From DASVTR01 sp033855775 (lineage in GTDB: Bacteria > Acidobacteriota > Blastocatellia > Pyrinomonadales > Pyrinomonadaceae), in assembly GCA_033855775.1 (NCBI GenBank), contig JAWVFT010000023.1, positions 86,486 to 150,485 of the forward strand: a DNA stretch of 64,000 nt, in the 5' to 3' direction. Below are positions 31,227-39,810 of the stretch, one piece after another (within the stretch, counting starts at the first letter, position 1; the number at the start of each line of letters is the position of its first letter). The notes beneath the pieces are model-generated. The model made no database searches. It had not been told where the DNA came from and worked only from the letters and a program-made list of their open reading frames with translations. The position numbers were made by a program, and so were the translations under genes.

Positions 31227-32513
31227 ATGAACGCCGTTACGGCGGCAACGGTCAAACCGCTGCCCGCCGAGTCTCAAGTTAAAAGGAAGCAAGCGAGAGC
31301 TATGGCAGCCGAAGCGACCAGGACACTGACACACGCGCCCTCCGTTCCCGAAAAGATTACCAACGCGCAGACCGTCTGCAATCGCAGGAACGAGAAGAAC
31401 AAGCTCTGCAACGGCCACATCAAACAATTGAGCACGGGCGGCGAGGAAGCCGAAAAGCATTTGCGCGGCGACGACGTGCTCTTCAAGTGCCAGACCTGCG
31501 GCACGCTCTACATGGGGCCGCCGCTCGGCCACGTCCGCGACGTTGACAAGCAACAACGCTTCGTCGAAAAAGAACTGGCCGCGCTCCTGCAAGCCGCTGG
31601 CGGCTCGCTTCCCGCCATCAGGAAAAACGAGAAGGGCGTCTTCGTCCTTGCCGAACCGGCGGCCCAACACGCGCCCGCTGCCGGCGTAGCCGCGCCAGCC
31701 ACCAGCGCAGCCAAGCCAGCGGCGGCCGCGCCCGCTGCCGCGAAGCCAGCCGCCGCGCACATGAAGGCTCCTTCGGAAACCACGCTCGGCCCGATACCCG
31801 GAGCGAGCGGCCCCGTTCCCGGCGAGACGCCCGAACAGAAGTTGGCGCGGCTCAAGTCCGTCGCCGCAGAGGCCAAACGACGCAAGGCTCTGCTTGAAAG
31901 CGAAGAGGGCGCAGCCTTGTTGTTGGCGACGCCTGCCGCCGCGCCCGCCGCGACTACCAAAACGACGGCCACGCCGGCGGCCTCCGCTCAAGCCAAAACG
32001 CAGGCGCCAACGGCGGCCAGCTTAGGCCCCATAGCCGGAGCCAGCGGCCCCGTCGAAGGCGAAACGCCGGAACAAAAACTCGCTCGCCTCAAGGCCGTCG
32101 TCGCAGAAGCCAAGCGGCGCAAAGCTCTGCTGGAAGGCGACGAAGCGGCGGGCGGCGAAGCCCAACACACGAAGCCCACAGCCGCTTCCACCTCCGGCAC
32201 GAACTCTTCCGCAGAGGCCGACGCGCATCGTCCCGCAGCCGAAGCGCAGGCCGCGACCGGCATGGCTTCGGCTGCCCCTTTGAGCGCGGCGGCAGCCACG
32301 GCTTCGCCCGTCGGCGGGCCGGAGACGCCCGCCGACCTCGCGCCCGACACCGTTCCAAACGCGACCGTCGCAGCAACCGAGTCCAGCGACTTAGGCCCGA
32401 TAGCCGGAGCCAGCGGCCCCGTCCCCGGCGAGACGCCCGAAGAGAAGATAGCGCGCCTCAAGGCCGTCGTCGCCGAAGCCAAACGGCGCAAGGCTCTCTC
32501 AGGCGGAGAATAA
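31227..32513 (+). CDS. Zinc-binding-like protein with three GASGP repeats separated by Ala/Pro linkers
   Basis: 428 aa. The N-terminal part has Cys pairs (CNRRNEKNKLC, CQTCGTLYMG) suggesting one zinc site, followed by a folded segment to about residue 130. Three near-identical 39-residue modules at ~187-225, 266-304 and 389-427 have the core GP(I)xGASGPVPGETPE and then a helix ARLKAVVAEAKRRKALL. Linkers are Ala/Pro/Thr-rich. No known family. The repeated basic helix could bind a partner several times. The start is uncertain (31227 or the ATG at 31302); neither has a good ribosome site. Confidence 0.65.
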   Translation: MNAVTAATVKPLPAESQVKRKQARAMAAEATRTLTHAPSVPEKITNAQTVCNRRNEKNKLCNGHIKQLSTGGEEAEKHLRGDDVLFKCQTCGTLYMGPPLGHVRDVDKQQRFVEKELAALLQAAGGSLPAIRKNEKGVFVLAEPAAQHAPAAGVAAPATSAAKPAAAAPAAAKPAAAHMKAPSETTLGPIPGASGPVPGETPEQKLARLKSVAAEAKRRKALLESEEGAALLLATPAAAPAATTKTTATPAASAQAKTQAPTAASLGPIAGASGPVEGETPEQKLARLKAVVAEAKRRKALLEGDEAAGGEAQHTKPTAASTSGTNSSAEADAHRPAAEAQAATGMASAAPLSAAAATASPVGGPETPADLAPDTVPNATVAATESSDLGPIAGASGPVPGETPEEKIARLKAVVAEAKRRKALSGGE

Positions 32514-32879
32514 AGTTGATGGCAAAGGCAAAAACGGGACGCGCCTCAAGTCACTTTTGAGCATAAGATTGTGTGCAACCCTGCGTGTTGTCACCGAATC
32601 TTAACTCCACGATTGACATTCGCCCTGTAAAATGGCACGGAGCGAAAGTCAATCAAATCGCACTAACGTAGTACACTCAATTTGGTGTTCTGAAGACGCC
32701 TTAGTCTGCGACGAAAAAGCGCCGCGTGTGGCAGCTTCTCGTGACTGAACCGGCAAGAGAGTTCAAGTTAAGGACAGACCGGCCGCTTTCGGAGCAAGTA
32801 ACAAGCGACCCCCGTAAACATTAACCCTTTTAATGAAGTGACCCGGATGGGCATGGTGTTTACTTTTGGAGGATATCGA
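32514..32879. other. Intergenic region upstream of the secreted phosphatase gene
   Basis: 366 nt without a gene. It contains a TTGACA (near 32613) with a TAAAAT only 9 nt further, not a valid pair, and a TACACT near 32673. No tRNA, riboswitch or repeat array was recognised. Confidence 0.5.
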
Positions 32880-33464
32880 ATGCGTGTGAATCAAAAGAGT
32901 TTGCGTCAGAGCATGGGCGCGCTGGTGGCCATGCTGGTTCTGGCCGTGGCGGCAGCAGCCCAAACGTCGCAGCAACCCTTTGCCGCGAACGTCAAGATTA
33001 AGAACTTCGGTCAGATGGACGAGCGCTTCTATCGCGGAGCGCAGCCGAAAGAGAAAGATTATCAAGCCCTCGCAGACCTCGGCATCAAGACCGTGGTTGA
33101 CTTGCAGGACAAACCGAAGGATTACGAAAAGGCTGCGGTCGAGGCTCTGGGCATGCGCTACGTCAACATTCCGATGAGCGACAAAGACTATCCAGACGAC
33201 GCGCAGATTAAGGCGTTTCTCAAACTCGCGGAAGACCCCGCGACGGGCAAGTTTTATGTTCACTGCGCGGGCGGTCGTCATCGCACGGGCGTGATGGGCG
33301 CGGTTTATCGCTTCGATAAATATCACTGGAACTTTGAGCAGGTTTACAAGGAGATGAAGGACTACGACTTCTACACCAGTTGGGGACACGGCGACATGAA
33401 GAAGTACGTCGAGGACTACTGGAAACGCATTCAGGGCGACAACGTTTCCGCCGCCGGAAGATAA
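32880..33464 (+). CDS. Secreted dual-specificity (tyrosine) phosphatase-like protein
   Basis: 194 aa from the ATG at 32880, GGAGG 7 nt upstream. A signal peptide (MRVNQKSLRQSMGALVAMLVLAVAAAAQ) precedes a DSP-like domain: DERFYRGAQPKEKDYQALADLGIKTVVDLQD, then the P-loop YVHCAGGRHRTGVM with CX5R. The general acid Asp is probably in MSDKDYPDD. It would hydrolyse phosphoesters of proteins or small molecules in the periplasm, like the fungal/bacterial secreted DSPs of the SIW14 type. It stands alone and is followed by a strong terminator. Confidence 0.85.
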   Translation: MRVNQKSLRQSMGALVAMLVLAVAAAAQTSQQPFAANVKIKNFGQMDERFYRGAQPKEKDYQALADLGIKTVVDLQDKPKDYEKAAVEALGMRYVNIPMSDKDYPDDAQIKAFLKLAEDPATGKFYVHCAGGRHRTGVMGAVYRFDKYHWNFEQVYKEMKDYDFYTSWGHGDMKKYVEDYWKRIQGDNVSAAGR

Positions 33465-33500
33465 CCTTCAAGGGCAACACAAGATTCATCCCGTAACGAC

Positions 33501-33534
33501 AAAGGCCGCTTCAACTATTGAAGCGGCCTTTTCG
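33501..33534 (+). terminator. Intrinsic terminator after the phosphatase gene
   Basis: Perfect 14-bp stem AAAGGCCGCTTCAA / TTGAAGCGGCCTTT with a 3-nt loop, then TTCGTTT. Located 37 nt after the stop. Confidence 0.9.
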
Positions 33535-33599
33535 TTTCTCAGTGTCTTCAGTGTCTTCAGTGTCATAGCGCCAAAGGGCGCGGACGTTTCCCTTCGTCG

Positions 33600-34547
33600 T
33601 TATTGATAAATGTAAGAGCTTTCCTTCGTCGGTTCCCATTCGATGGAGTCAACGTTCTGCGGGTCGGCGGCGCGTATCTCTTCGCTGATGCGGTCTGTGC
33701 TGATGCTCAGGCTCATGCTGATGGAATACATAATGCAGCCCATCGGGTCTTCCTCGTCGGGCGGGTCAATCTGCCGCAACTCGGTGTTGAACCCGTGCCG
33801 CTCGAAGACACGCTTGAGCGTCTCCTGCATCCTGTCCGTGTTGTAGGTCTTGACCGTCAACTCCATCGAGCGCAAGACCTGCTCGTGCTCCTTGGATTCG
33901 AGCAGCCACAAGAGAGGCAAGACGAAGAGGCCGAGAATCACGGCCAAGTCCCAACGGCCCACGCCCGTCGCCAATCCCAAAGAGAGACTGATGAGCAGCA
34001 CCGTAATCTCCTTCGGGTCGCGTATGTTCGTGCGAAAGCGGACGAGCGAGACGGCGGCGAAGATGCCGAAAGCCCGCGCCGCGTTGTCGCCCACAATCAT
34101 CATCAAAGCGCTGGCGACGACCGCCAGCAAGATTTGCGTCTGCGCGACGTAGAGCGTGCGTTGGGGAACGGGCGATTCGCGGCGCGGGCGAAAGGCCAGC
34201 ATCGCCGCGAGCAACGCGGCCAGCGTCAGACGCGCGAGGATGCGCGGGACAACTATCGTCCAGTCTTCGCCGCGCGGGTGGTCGGAAAAGGCGCGACCGT
34301 TGCCGAAGACGCGCGACATAAACGAGTCGTCGTTGCTCTCAATGGATGTCGCCTGCGAGTCCTGCGCGTTGTTGTCTGTGGGCGGCGTTGCCGGTTGAAC
34401 GGGCTGCGCCGCAGTGTTAGAGCTACGGCTCTGCGCGGGCGGCGTCGCCGCTTTCCTCTCGGACACAAGATAAGAGACCAGCGCGAACCCGAACAGGGCC
34501 GCGAGGAAGGCCACGATTAAAATCGCTCCCCAACCTCTTCTCCACAT
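33600..34547 (-). CDS. DUF4956 membrane protein
   Basis: 315 aa from the ATG at 34547, chosen because GGAGG lies 7 nt upstream. Membrane helix 1 is at ~5-27, then a 75-residue disordered Ser/Pro/Asn stretch, three to four helices, and the DUF4956 core ARAFGIFAAVSLVRFRTNIRDPKEI with LISLSLGLATGVG. A C-terminal cytosolic domain follows (MELTVKTYNTDRMQETLKRVFERHGF). DUF4956 genes are often found beside VTC-type polyphosphate polymerase genes. Here it follows ppk1 by 62 bp, same strand, which fits a polyphosphate-linked role (inference). Confidence 0.85.
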   Translation of the reverse strand: MWRRGWGAILIVAFLAALFGFALVSYLVSERKAATPPAQSRSSNTAAQPVQPATPPTDNNAQDSQATSIESNDDSFMSRVFGNGRAFSDHPRGEDWTIVVPRILARLTLAALLAAMLAFRPRRESPVPQRTLYVAQTQILLAVVASALMMIVGDNAARAFGIFAAVSLVRFRTNIRDPKEITVLLISLSLGLATGVGRWDLAVILGLFVLPLLWLLESKEHEQVLRSMELTVKTYNTDRMQETLKRVFERHGFNTELRQIDPPDEEDPMGCIMYSISMSLSISTDRISEEIRAADPQNVDSIEWEPTKESSYIYQ

Positions 34548-34609
34548 ACGATTACCTCCAACTACGCTGTTCAAGTCATCCAGCGTCTTCGGATTTGATT
34601 GGCGGAAGC

Positions 34610-36772
34610 TCAAGCGTCCGCGGCGTAGTTGTTTTCAAAGCGCGTCTGGCCGTCGAACGGTTCCTCGTCCTGCGCGGGTCGCACGCGCTCATAGCTGCCG
34701 TCCGGCAAGAGGCGGCGAGCCTTCACGTTGTCCTTCAGATAAGCGGCCAGCACAACGTCCTTCAGGTGCCGTTTCAACTTCGGAGAATAGACGGGCGTGA
34801 TGACTTCGACGCGACGGTCGAAGTTGCGCGGCATCCAATCGGCGCTGCCCGTGTAGAGTTCTTCGTCGCCGCCGTTGGCGAAGTAGTAGACGCGGCTGTG
34901 CTCAAGCAGGCGACCGACGATTGAGCGAACGTTGATAGTCTCGGAGAGGCCCGGCACGTTGGGCCGCAGCATGCAGATGCCGCGCACGATTAAGTCAATC
35001 TCGACTCCGGCCTGCGAGGCTTCGTAGAGCGCGTGGATAACGTCGAGGTCGGCGAGCCGGTTAATCTTGACGATGATGCGCGCGGGGCGACCGGCCCGCC
35101 CGTGCTCGGCTTCGCGGCGAATGAGGGCAATCATGCGGTCGCGCAAATTGACGGGCGCGACCATCAACTGGCGATACTCTTTCTGGCGCGAATAGCCGGT
35201 CAGGAAGTTGAACAACTCGGAAGCGTCCGCGCCGATTTCTTCGTCGGCGGTGAGCAGTCCGAGGTCTGTGTAGAAGTTGGAAGTGACCGGATTGTAGTTG
35301 CCGGTGGCGATGTGAACGTAGCGGCGCAGGTCGTCGTCCGCTTCGCGGCGGATGACGAGCGCGACCTTGCAATGCGTCTTCAAGCCGACCACGCCGTAGA
35401 CGACATGCACGCCCGCTTCCTCCAACTTCTTCGCCCACTCGATATTGTATTCTTCATCGAAGCGCGCCTTGAGTTCGACAATCGCCGTCACCTGCTTGCC
35501 CGCCTCGCAGGCGGCAATCAGCGACTTCGGAATCGGCGAATTTTGGCCCGTGCGATAGAGGCACATCTTGATGGCGAGGACGTTCGGGTCGTGGGCCGCC
35601 GCGTCAATGAAATCAACCACGGTCGAATAGGAAGTGTAGGGATGATGCAGGAGCACGTCCTGCTCTTTGATGACCTCGAAGATGGACTGCTTGTTTTTGA
35701 GCAGAGCCGGAACGGTAATCTTCACGGCCTTGTCTTTCAACTCCGGCCGGTCCAGTTTGTAAAGCTGCATCAGCGTGTGGACGTTGAGCGGGCCGTCAAC
35801 GACGTAGACATCTTCGGGCGCGAGTTCGTGCTCCGCGACAAGGTAACGCGTCATCTCTTCCGGCATCTCCTTTGAGACTTCGAGGCGCACGGCGGTGCCG
35901 AAGCGTCGCTTGCGAAGAGTCTGCTCCAAAGCCTTCAACAAATCGGCGGCCTTGTCTTCTCTGACCTCTATGTCGGCGTCGCGCGTGACGCGGAAGAAGT
36001 GGCATTGGCCGATGTGCATTCTCGGAAACAGCTTGTTGGCGTTGGCCGCAATCACTTCCTCAATCAGCGCGAACTTTTTACCTTCAACGTCAACCCTGAC
36101 AAGGCGCGGCACGAGCGGCGGAACCTTGATGCGCGCGAAACGCGACGCGACCTTGCCGGTCAAAGATTGCGTGATGCCGTGCTCCGGGATGGGCGCGACT
36201 CTCAGGCCGATATTGAGGTTGAGGCCGGAGATGTAGGGAAACGGGTGCGCCGAATCAACCGCCTGCGGCGTCAGCACTGGAAAGATGTCTTCATCGAAGT
36301 AGGCTTCCAGATAGCGGCGCTCGCTGTTTGAGAGCGAATCATATGGAGCAACCTCGATGCCCTGCGCTTTGAGTTGCGGGATAATCTCTTCGCGCAGGCA
36401 GCGCATCTGCTCGGCCAACAGCGGCAGCAGCCGCGTCTTGACGGCGGCGAGTTGCTCGGCTGGCGTCATGCCTTCGGGCGACAGAGCGGTCGGGTCTTCG
36501 TCAAGCGTCTCTTTCAAGCCCGACACGCGAATCATGAAAAACTCGTCCAGATTGGTCTGGAAGATGGAGAGAAATTTGAGCCGCTCAAGCAAGGGCTGCG
36601 TCTCGTCGAGCGCTTCTTCGAGGACGCGATGATGAAATTCCAGCAGGCTCAAATCGCGGTTGATCAGAAAGTCTTTGGAGCGCGGCAGGGTCGGCGGCAG
36701 AGTCAACGGCTGCGCGCTCACAGTCGCCGCCGGCGCTGCTCCTTCGGCTTCGCTTTGTTGCTTCTCTTTCAA
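34610..36772 (-). CDS. ppk1: Polyphosphate kinase 1
   Basis: 720 aa, full family length. The N-terminal domain starts INRDLSLLEFHHRVLEEALDE and LDEFFMIRVSGL. The catalytic His lies in YVHIATGNYNPVT, and the C-terminal PLD-like half has KINRLADLDVIHALYEAS and ADWMPRNFDRRVEV. It makes and breaks long-chain polyphosphate from ATP. Translation probably starts at the TTG at 36772, because no ATG is near. That codon lies at the edge of a doubled 17-nt sequence (see 36768). Operon with DUF4956. Confidence 0.95.
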   Translation of the reverse strand: MKEKQQSEAEGAAPAATVSAQPLTLPPTLPRSKDFLINRDLSLLEFHHRVLEEALDETQPLLERLKFLSIFQTNLDEFFMIRVSGLKETLDEDPTALSPEGMTPAEQLAAVKTRLLPLLAEQMRCLREEIIPQLKAQGIEVAPYDSLSNSERRYLEAYFDEDIFPVLTPQAVDSAHPFPYISGLNLNIGLRVAPIPEHGITQSLTGKVASRFARIKVPPLVPRLVRVDVEGKKFALIEEVIAANANKLFPRMHIGQCHFFRVTRDADIEVREDKAADLLKALEQTLRKRRFGTAVRLEVSKEMPEEMTRYLVAEHELAPEDVYVVDGPLNVHTLMQLYKLDRPELKDKAVKITVPALLKNKQSIFEVIKEQDVLLHHPYTSYSTVVDFIDAAAHDPNVLAIKMCLYRTGQNSPIPKSLIAACEAGKQVTAIVELKARFDEEYNIEWAKKLEEAGVHVVYGVVGLKTHCKVALVIRREADDDLRRYVHIATGNYNPVTSNFYTDLGLLTADEEIGADASELFNFLTGYSRQKEYRQLMVAPVNLRDRMIALIRREAEHGRAGRPARIIVKINRLADLDVIHALYEASQAGVEIDLIVRGICMLRPNVPGLSETINVRSIVGRLLEHSRVYYFANGGDEELYTGSADWMPRNFDRRVEVITPVYSPKLKRHLKDVVLAAYLKDNVKARRLLPDGSYERVRPAQDEEPFDGQTRFENNYAADA

Positions 36773-36803
36773 GATAGATTTTCTTTCAAGATAGATTTTT
36801 CGC
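36768..36803. repeat. 17-nt direct repeat at the ppk1 start
   Basis: Two adjacent copies of tttcaagatagattttc, the first covering the presumed TTG start of ppk1. A local duplication; no palindrome. Confidence 0.8.
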
Positions 36804-37113
36804 CTTTACTTGTCGCCATCCGATTGTGCCGGACACCTTCGGCTGAAGAGATTGGGCCATGATTCTACTAAAACTTTCCGGGAGAGCCTAAGACGCTCAA
36901 TCGCTCAGGCTTCAAGGTGAAGCGCTCGCGAAGGGCCGTCCCGTTCGTTGCTCAAAGGGCCACGCCCTGTTTGCCTTGGTGGCGATTGGCGGGAGAGAGC
37001 CGCTGTTTGATGGCCGCTGGTGACGGCAAGGATTTTATGCTCTTCGAGACGAGAGCGCAATCTTATCCTGTCCGGGCAGAAGCGGCAATCGGTTCTCGCC
37101 TCGCCGCTCCGGC
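36804..37113. other. Intergenic region between ppk1 and a phosphatase gene
   Basis: About 310 nt. Two overlapping open frames exist here but neither has a ribosome site, family motif or neighbour-like codon use. No RNA gene recognised. Confidence 0.5.
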
Positions 37114-37776
37114 TCAACTCATACGGCGCTTGGGAATCTCGTAAGCGCGCAGGGCTTCGACGCTCAATAGCTCGGCCGTCTCGATGATGTAAGCCGTCAG
37201 TTGAAAGCCGTAGACGCAACCCGTGTCGAGGCCGAGGGCGCGCGGCCCACGACGCGGCGCGGGCGCGGGCCAGTGGCCGAAGAGAACCGTCTTGTCGCCG
37301 TCGTACTCGTCATACCAAGGCACGCCTTCGCGGTTCGTTCTGTCCGGCCCAAGCGTGCGCAGTTCCGTCAAATCTTCCACGGCCTGCTCGGCCAAAGCCA
37401 CGCCGGGGCGCACGCCCGCGTGCACGACCAGATGCGAGCCGAGGTCTATCATCAGCGGCAGCGATTGCAGGTAAGCGGCGTAGCGCGCTTCGTCCGCGGC
37501 GAGTTCAATGCGCGCTCGCTCCTGCGAATCTTTCAAAGAGACTTGCTCGCCGTTCCAGTAACGACACAGAGCGCGGTCGTGATTGCCGAGCACGGCGCGG
37601 AAACGCTCGTCCGCGATGAAGAGATCCAGCACCTGACGATTCTTGCGGCCCTTGACCACGAGGTCACCGACCGAGACAACGCGGTCTTGCGCCCCGAACG
37701 TAGCCTTGTCGAGCAACGCCGTCAACTCATCATAGCAGCCGTGTATGTCACCGACGACGATGGTGCGTCCGCTCAT
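37114..37776 (-). CDS. Calcineurin-like metallophosphatase (PrpE/ApaH-like)
   Basis: 220 aa. The metallophosphoesterase motifs are in order: VVGDIHGCYDEL, VSVGDLVVKGRKN, VLGNHDRALCRYW, LVVHAGVRPGV and VLFGHWPAP. The order and size fit protein phosphatase PrpA/PrpE or a symmetrical diadenosine tetraphosphatase. Two metal ions would be bound by the Asp/His/Asn set seen. Cytoplasmic and monocistronic; substrate not determined. Confidence 0.9.
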   Translation of the reverse strand: MSGRTIVVGDIHGCYDELTALLDKATFGAQDRVVSVGDLVVKGRKNRQVLDLFIADERFRAVLGNHDRALCRYWNGEQVSLKDSQERARIELAADEARYAAYLQSLPLMIDLGSHLVVHAGVRPGVALAEQAVEDLTELRTLGPDRTNREGVPWYDEYDGDKTVLFGHWPAPAPRRGPRALGLDTGCVYGFQLTAYIIETAELLSVEALRAYEIPKRRMS

Positions 37777-37827
37777 CTTGTCTCTATTGCTCTCGCCAAA
37801 CTTTGCTAGCGCGCTTCGTTGATAAAG

Positions 37828-38586
37828 CTAGAGAGCGCGTCTCTTCACAGCCGTCAGCCAGTGTGTCGGCGTGACGAAGAGAAAGCTCGGCCCGTGTCTT
37901 TCGACATCGCTGAGCCCGCTCTCGCCGAGGACGCGCGCGTATTCGTTCGTGTGTTTGATGTCAACGATGAGGACGCGACCCGACGGCTTGAGGACGCGAG
38001 CGATTTCGCGCAAAGCCCTGCCGCGCTCCTCCGGGTCGTAAATATTATGCAACGCCCAACTGGAAACGATGCGGTCGAACGTGTCATCGGCAAAGGGCAA
38101 CTCTCGCGCGTCCGCGTGTTTCAGTTCAACGCGGTCGGCGACGCCTTCGGCGAGCGCGTTCGCAAGCGTCGCCTTCGGGCTATTGCCCGCCTGGTCTTCC
38201 TTCTGCCAGATGTCAACGCCCGTGGCCTTGCCCGTGGTCAAACGCTTCGCCGCCCCGATGAGCATCAAGCCGTGGCCGCAACCCACGTCGAGCACTTGCT
38301 CGCCGCCATCTAGAGCCAGCGAGTCGAGCAGCTTATCGCGCAAGCGCAATTTCCCGACGCGACTGCCCCAGAGCATGACGAGCGCCGTCAAGACCAAAGA
38401 GCCGCCCGCCCACCAACCCGTATTGGCGAGGCTCGTGCTCAGGCCGCGCGGCAACCTTTCGCGCAGGGCATAGACGACGCTGCCGAGCAAGATGGCCCCG
38501 ACGCCGCAGAGGAGCAGATTGCGCAGCACAGCCGGAGCATCAATGCCGTAGTTAGCGCGCTTCGTAGTTGTCGCCGTATCGCTCAT
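37828..38586 (-). CDS. Class I SAM-dependent methyltransferase with N-terminal membrane helices
   Basis: 252 aa. Two membrane helices (LLLCGVGAILLGSVVYAL and WWAGGSLVLTALVMLW) are followed by a Rossmann-type methyltransferase: motif I VLDVGCGHGLMLI, ELKHADARELPFADDTFDRIVSSWALHNI and RVLKPSGRVLIVD (UbiE/COQ5-like). The membrane anchor suggests a lipophilic acceptor such as a quinone or lipid, but this is inference. Starts 51 bp upstream of the phosphatase start on the same strand. Confidence 0.85.
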   Translation of the reverse strand: MSDTATTTKRANYGIDAPAVLRNLLLCGVGAILLGSVVYALRERLPRGLSTSLANTGWWAGGSLVLTALVMLWGSRVGKLRLRDKLLDSLALDGGEQVLDVGCGHGLMLIGAAKRLTTGKATGVDIWQKEDQAGNSPKATLANALAEGVADRVELKHADARELPFADDTFDRIVSSWALHNIYDPEERGRALREIARVLKPSGRVLIVDIKHTNEYARVLGESGLSDVERHGPSFLFVTPTHWLTAVKRRAL

Positions 38587-38684
38587 CCAATGTCGTCATC
38601 GCTATTGGAGAAAGATTTTAAGACTGAACGGAATTTGGACTCTCGCTTGAAAAGATTCGACTTTTCAACTCGCTTGAAAAGCTC

Positions 38685-39692
38685 TTAGCTCTCGCTGACG
38701 ACCAGGCCTTCGCGCTCAAGTTTCCAATCGAGGACTTCGACGCCAGCCTGCGCCGCCAGCGCGCGCTCGACATCTGCGCGGCGTCCTTCGGCGCAGAGGA
38801 AAGCGATGCAGCCGCCGCCGCCCGCCCCGCAGACCTTCGCCGCCTCCGCCCCGTTCGCCATCGCTTGCTCGACCAGCATGTCCATCTGCGGCGTCGTCAC
38901 GCCCGGAGCCAGCAGCTTGCGATTCGGATGCGCCTCGCGCATCGTCCGGCTCACTTCCTGCCAGTCGTCTTTGAGCAGCGCGTCGCGCATCCGCGCGGAA
39001 GAATCGCGTATGCCGTCGAAGAGACGGAAGAGTTCGGGGTCGCCGTCAATGTGTCGCTTGGTGATGTCCCAGTTGTTCGTGCCGGAGAGGCGCGGCTCGC
39101 CCGTGTAGCAGATGGCGATGCGTCGTTCCAGCGTCGCTTCGTCAACCTGTAGAGTTTCGCGGCGAATGCCGTCGGGGCGAAAGTGCATGCAACTGATGCC
39201 GCCGTGCAGGGCCGAGTAGTAATCCTGAAAGCCAGCGGGAACGCGAATCACAGTCGTCTCTATGTTGGCGGCGATGGTGACATACTTGTGCTCGTCGTAG
39301 CGATTGCCGACGAGACGATTGAGCGCGCCGATGCAGGCGATGTTCAGGGCGGAAGAGCCGGCCAGCCCCGCGCCCGCCGGAGCCTGACTGTCAGCCGTCA
39401 GGTGAAAGCCCGTCTCAGGCTTGAAGAAATGGACGAGCTTGGCGATGAGTTCCAGCCGCTCTTCGCGAATCAAATCTTCGATGGCCGCGAGTGTGGTCTC
39501 AAAAGCGACTTTGCGGTCGCGCGATTCGAGGATGATGCGGTCATCGTTGCGCGTCTCGATGCGGCAGTGGGCCCGCAGGCTGATGGCGAAGTTAACGGTC
39601 GTCGCGCCGGGATGAAAAAGATAGAGCGGCCAGATGTCAATCGTGCCACCGGCCAAATCAACGCGCGTCGGCGCGGATGAGTCAATTATCAC
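38685..39692 (-). CDS. GHMP-family sugar kinase (heptose-7-phosphate kinase/galactokinase-like)
   Basis: 335 aa. The GHMP N-terminus (APTRVDLAGGTIDIWPLY), the ATP loop PAGAGLAGSSALNIACIGAL and the C-terminal KVCGAGGGGCIAFL are all present. This pattern is closest to HddA-like D-glycero-D-manno-heptose 7-phosphate kinases and related sugar kinases, giving a role in LPS or glycoprotein precursor synthesis. No other heptose genes are nearby, so galacturonokinase-like or other substrates remain possible. The 90 bp downstream hold a direct repeat of ctcgcttgaaaag. Confidence 0.85.
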   Translation of the reverse strand: MIIDSSAPTRVDLAGGTIDIWPLYLFHPGATTVNFAISLRAHCRIETRNDDRIILESRDRKVAFETTLAAIEDLIREERLELIAKLVHFFKPETGFHLTADSQAPAGAGLAGSSALNIACIGALNRLVGNRYDEHKYVTIAANIETTVIRVPAGFQDYYSALHGGISCMHFRPDGIRRETLQVDEATLERRIAICYTGEPRLSGTNNWDITKRHIDGDPELFRLFDGIRDSSARMRDALLKDDWQEVSRTMREAHPNRKLLAPGVTTPQMDMLVEQAMANGAEAAKVCGAGGGGCIAFLCAEGRRADVERALAAQAGVEVLDWKLEREGLVVSES

Positions 39693-39726
39693 TTAGGGAA
39701 AAAGTATCCTTTCAAAAAAAGTAAAG

Positions 39727-39808
39727 CAGTGATGGGTGATAGGTGATGGGTGATAGGAAAAAGCTAAGACGTTTTCTCTTATCACCTATCACCTATCACC
39801 TATCACTG
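39727..39808. repeat. Inverted heptamer-array hairpin, GTGATAG type
   Basis: Left arm: gtgatgg, gtgatag, gtgatgg, gtgatag (39729-39757). Right arm: four copies of tatcacc/tatcact (39779-39807). The cleanest of the set; it fills the gap between DedA and the GHMP kinase. Confidence 0.95.
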
Positions 39809-39810
39809 TC

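Noticed and set aside
32613..32640. TTGACA/TAAAAT promoter before the secreted phosphatase
   Set aside because: Only 9 nt between the boxes, too short for sigma-70.
36905..37219. Small gene between ppk1 and the phosphatase
   Set aside because: Frames on both strands lack ribosome sites and known motifs and overlap the phosphatase gene.
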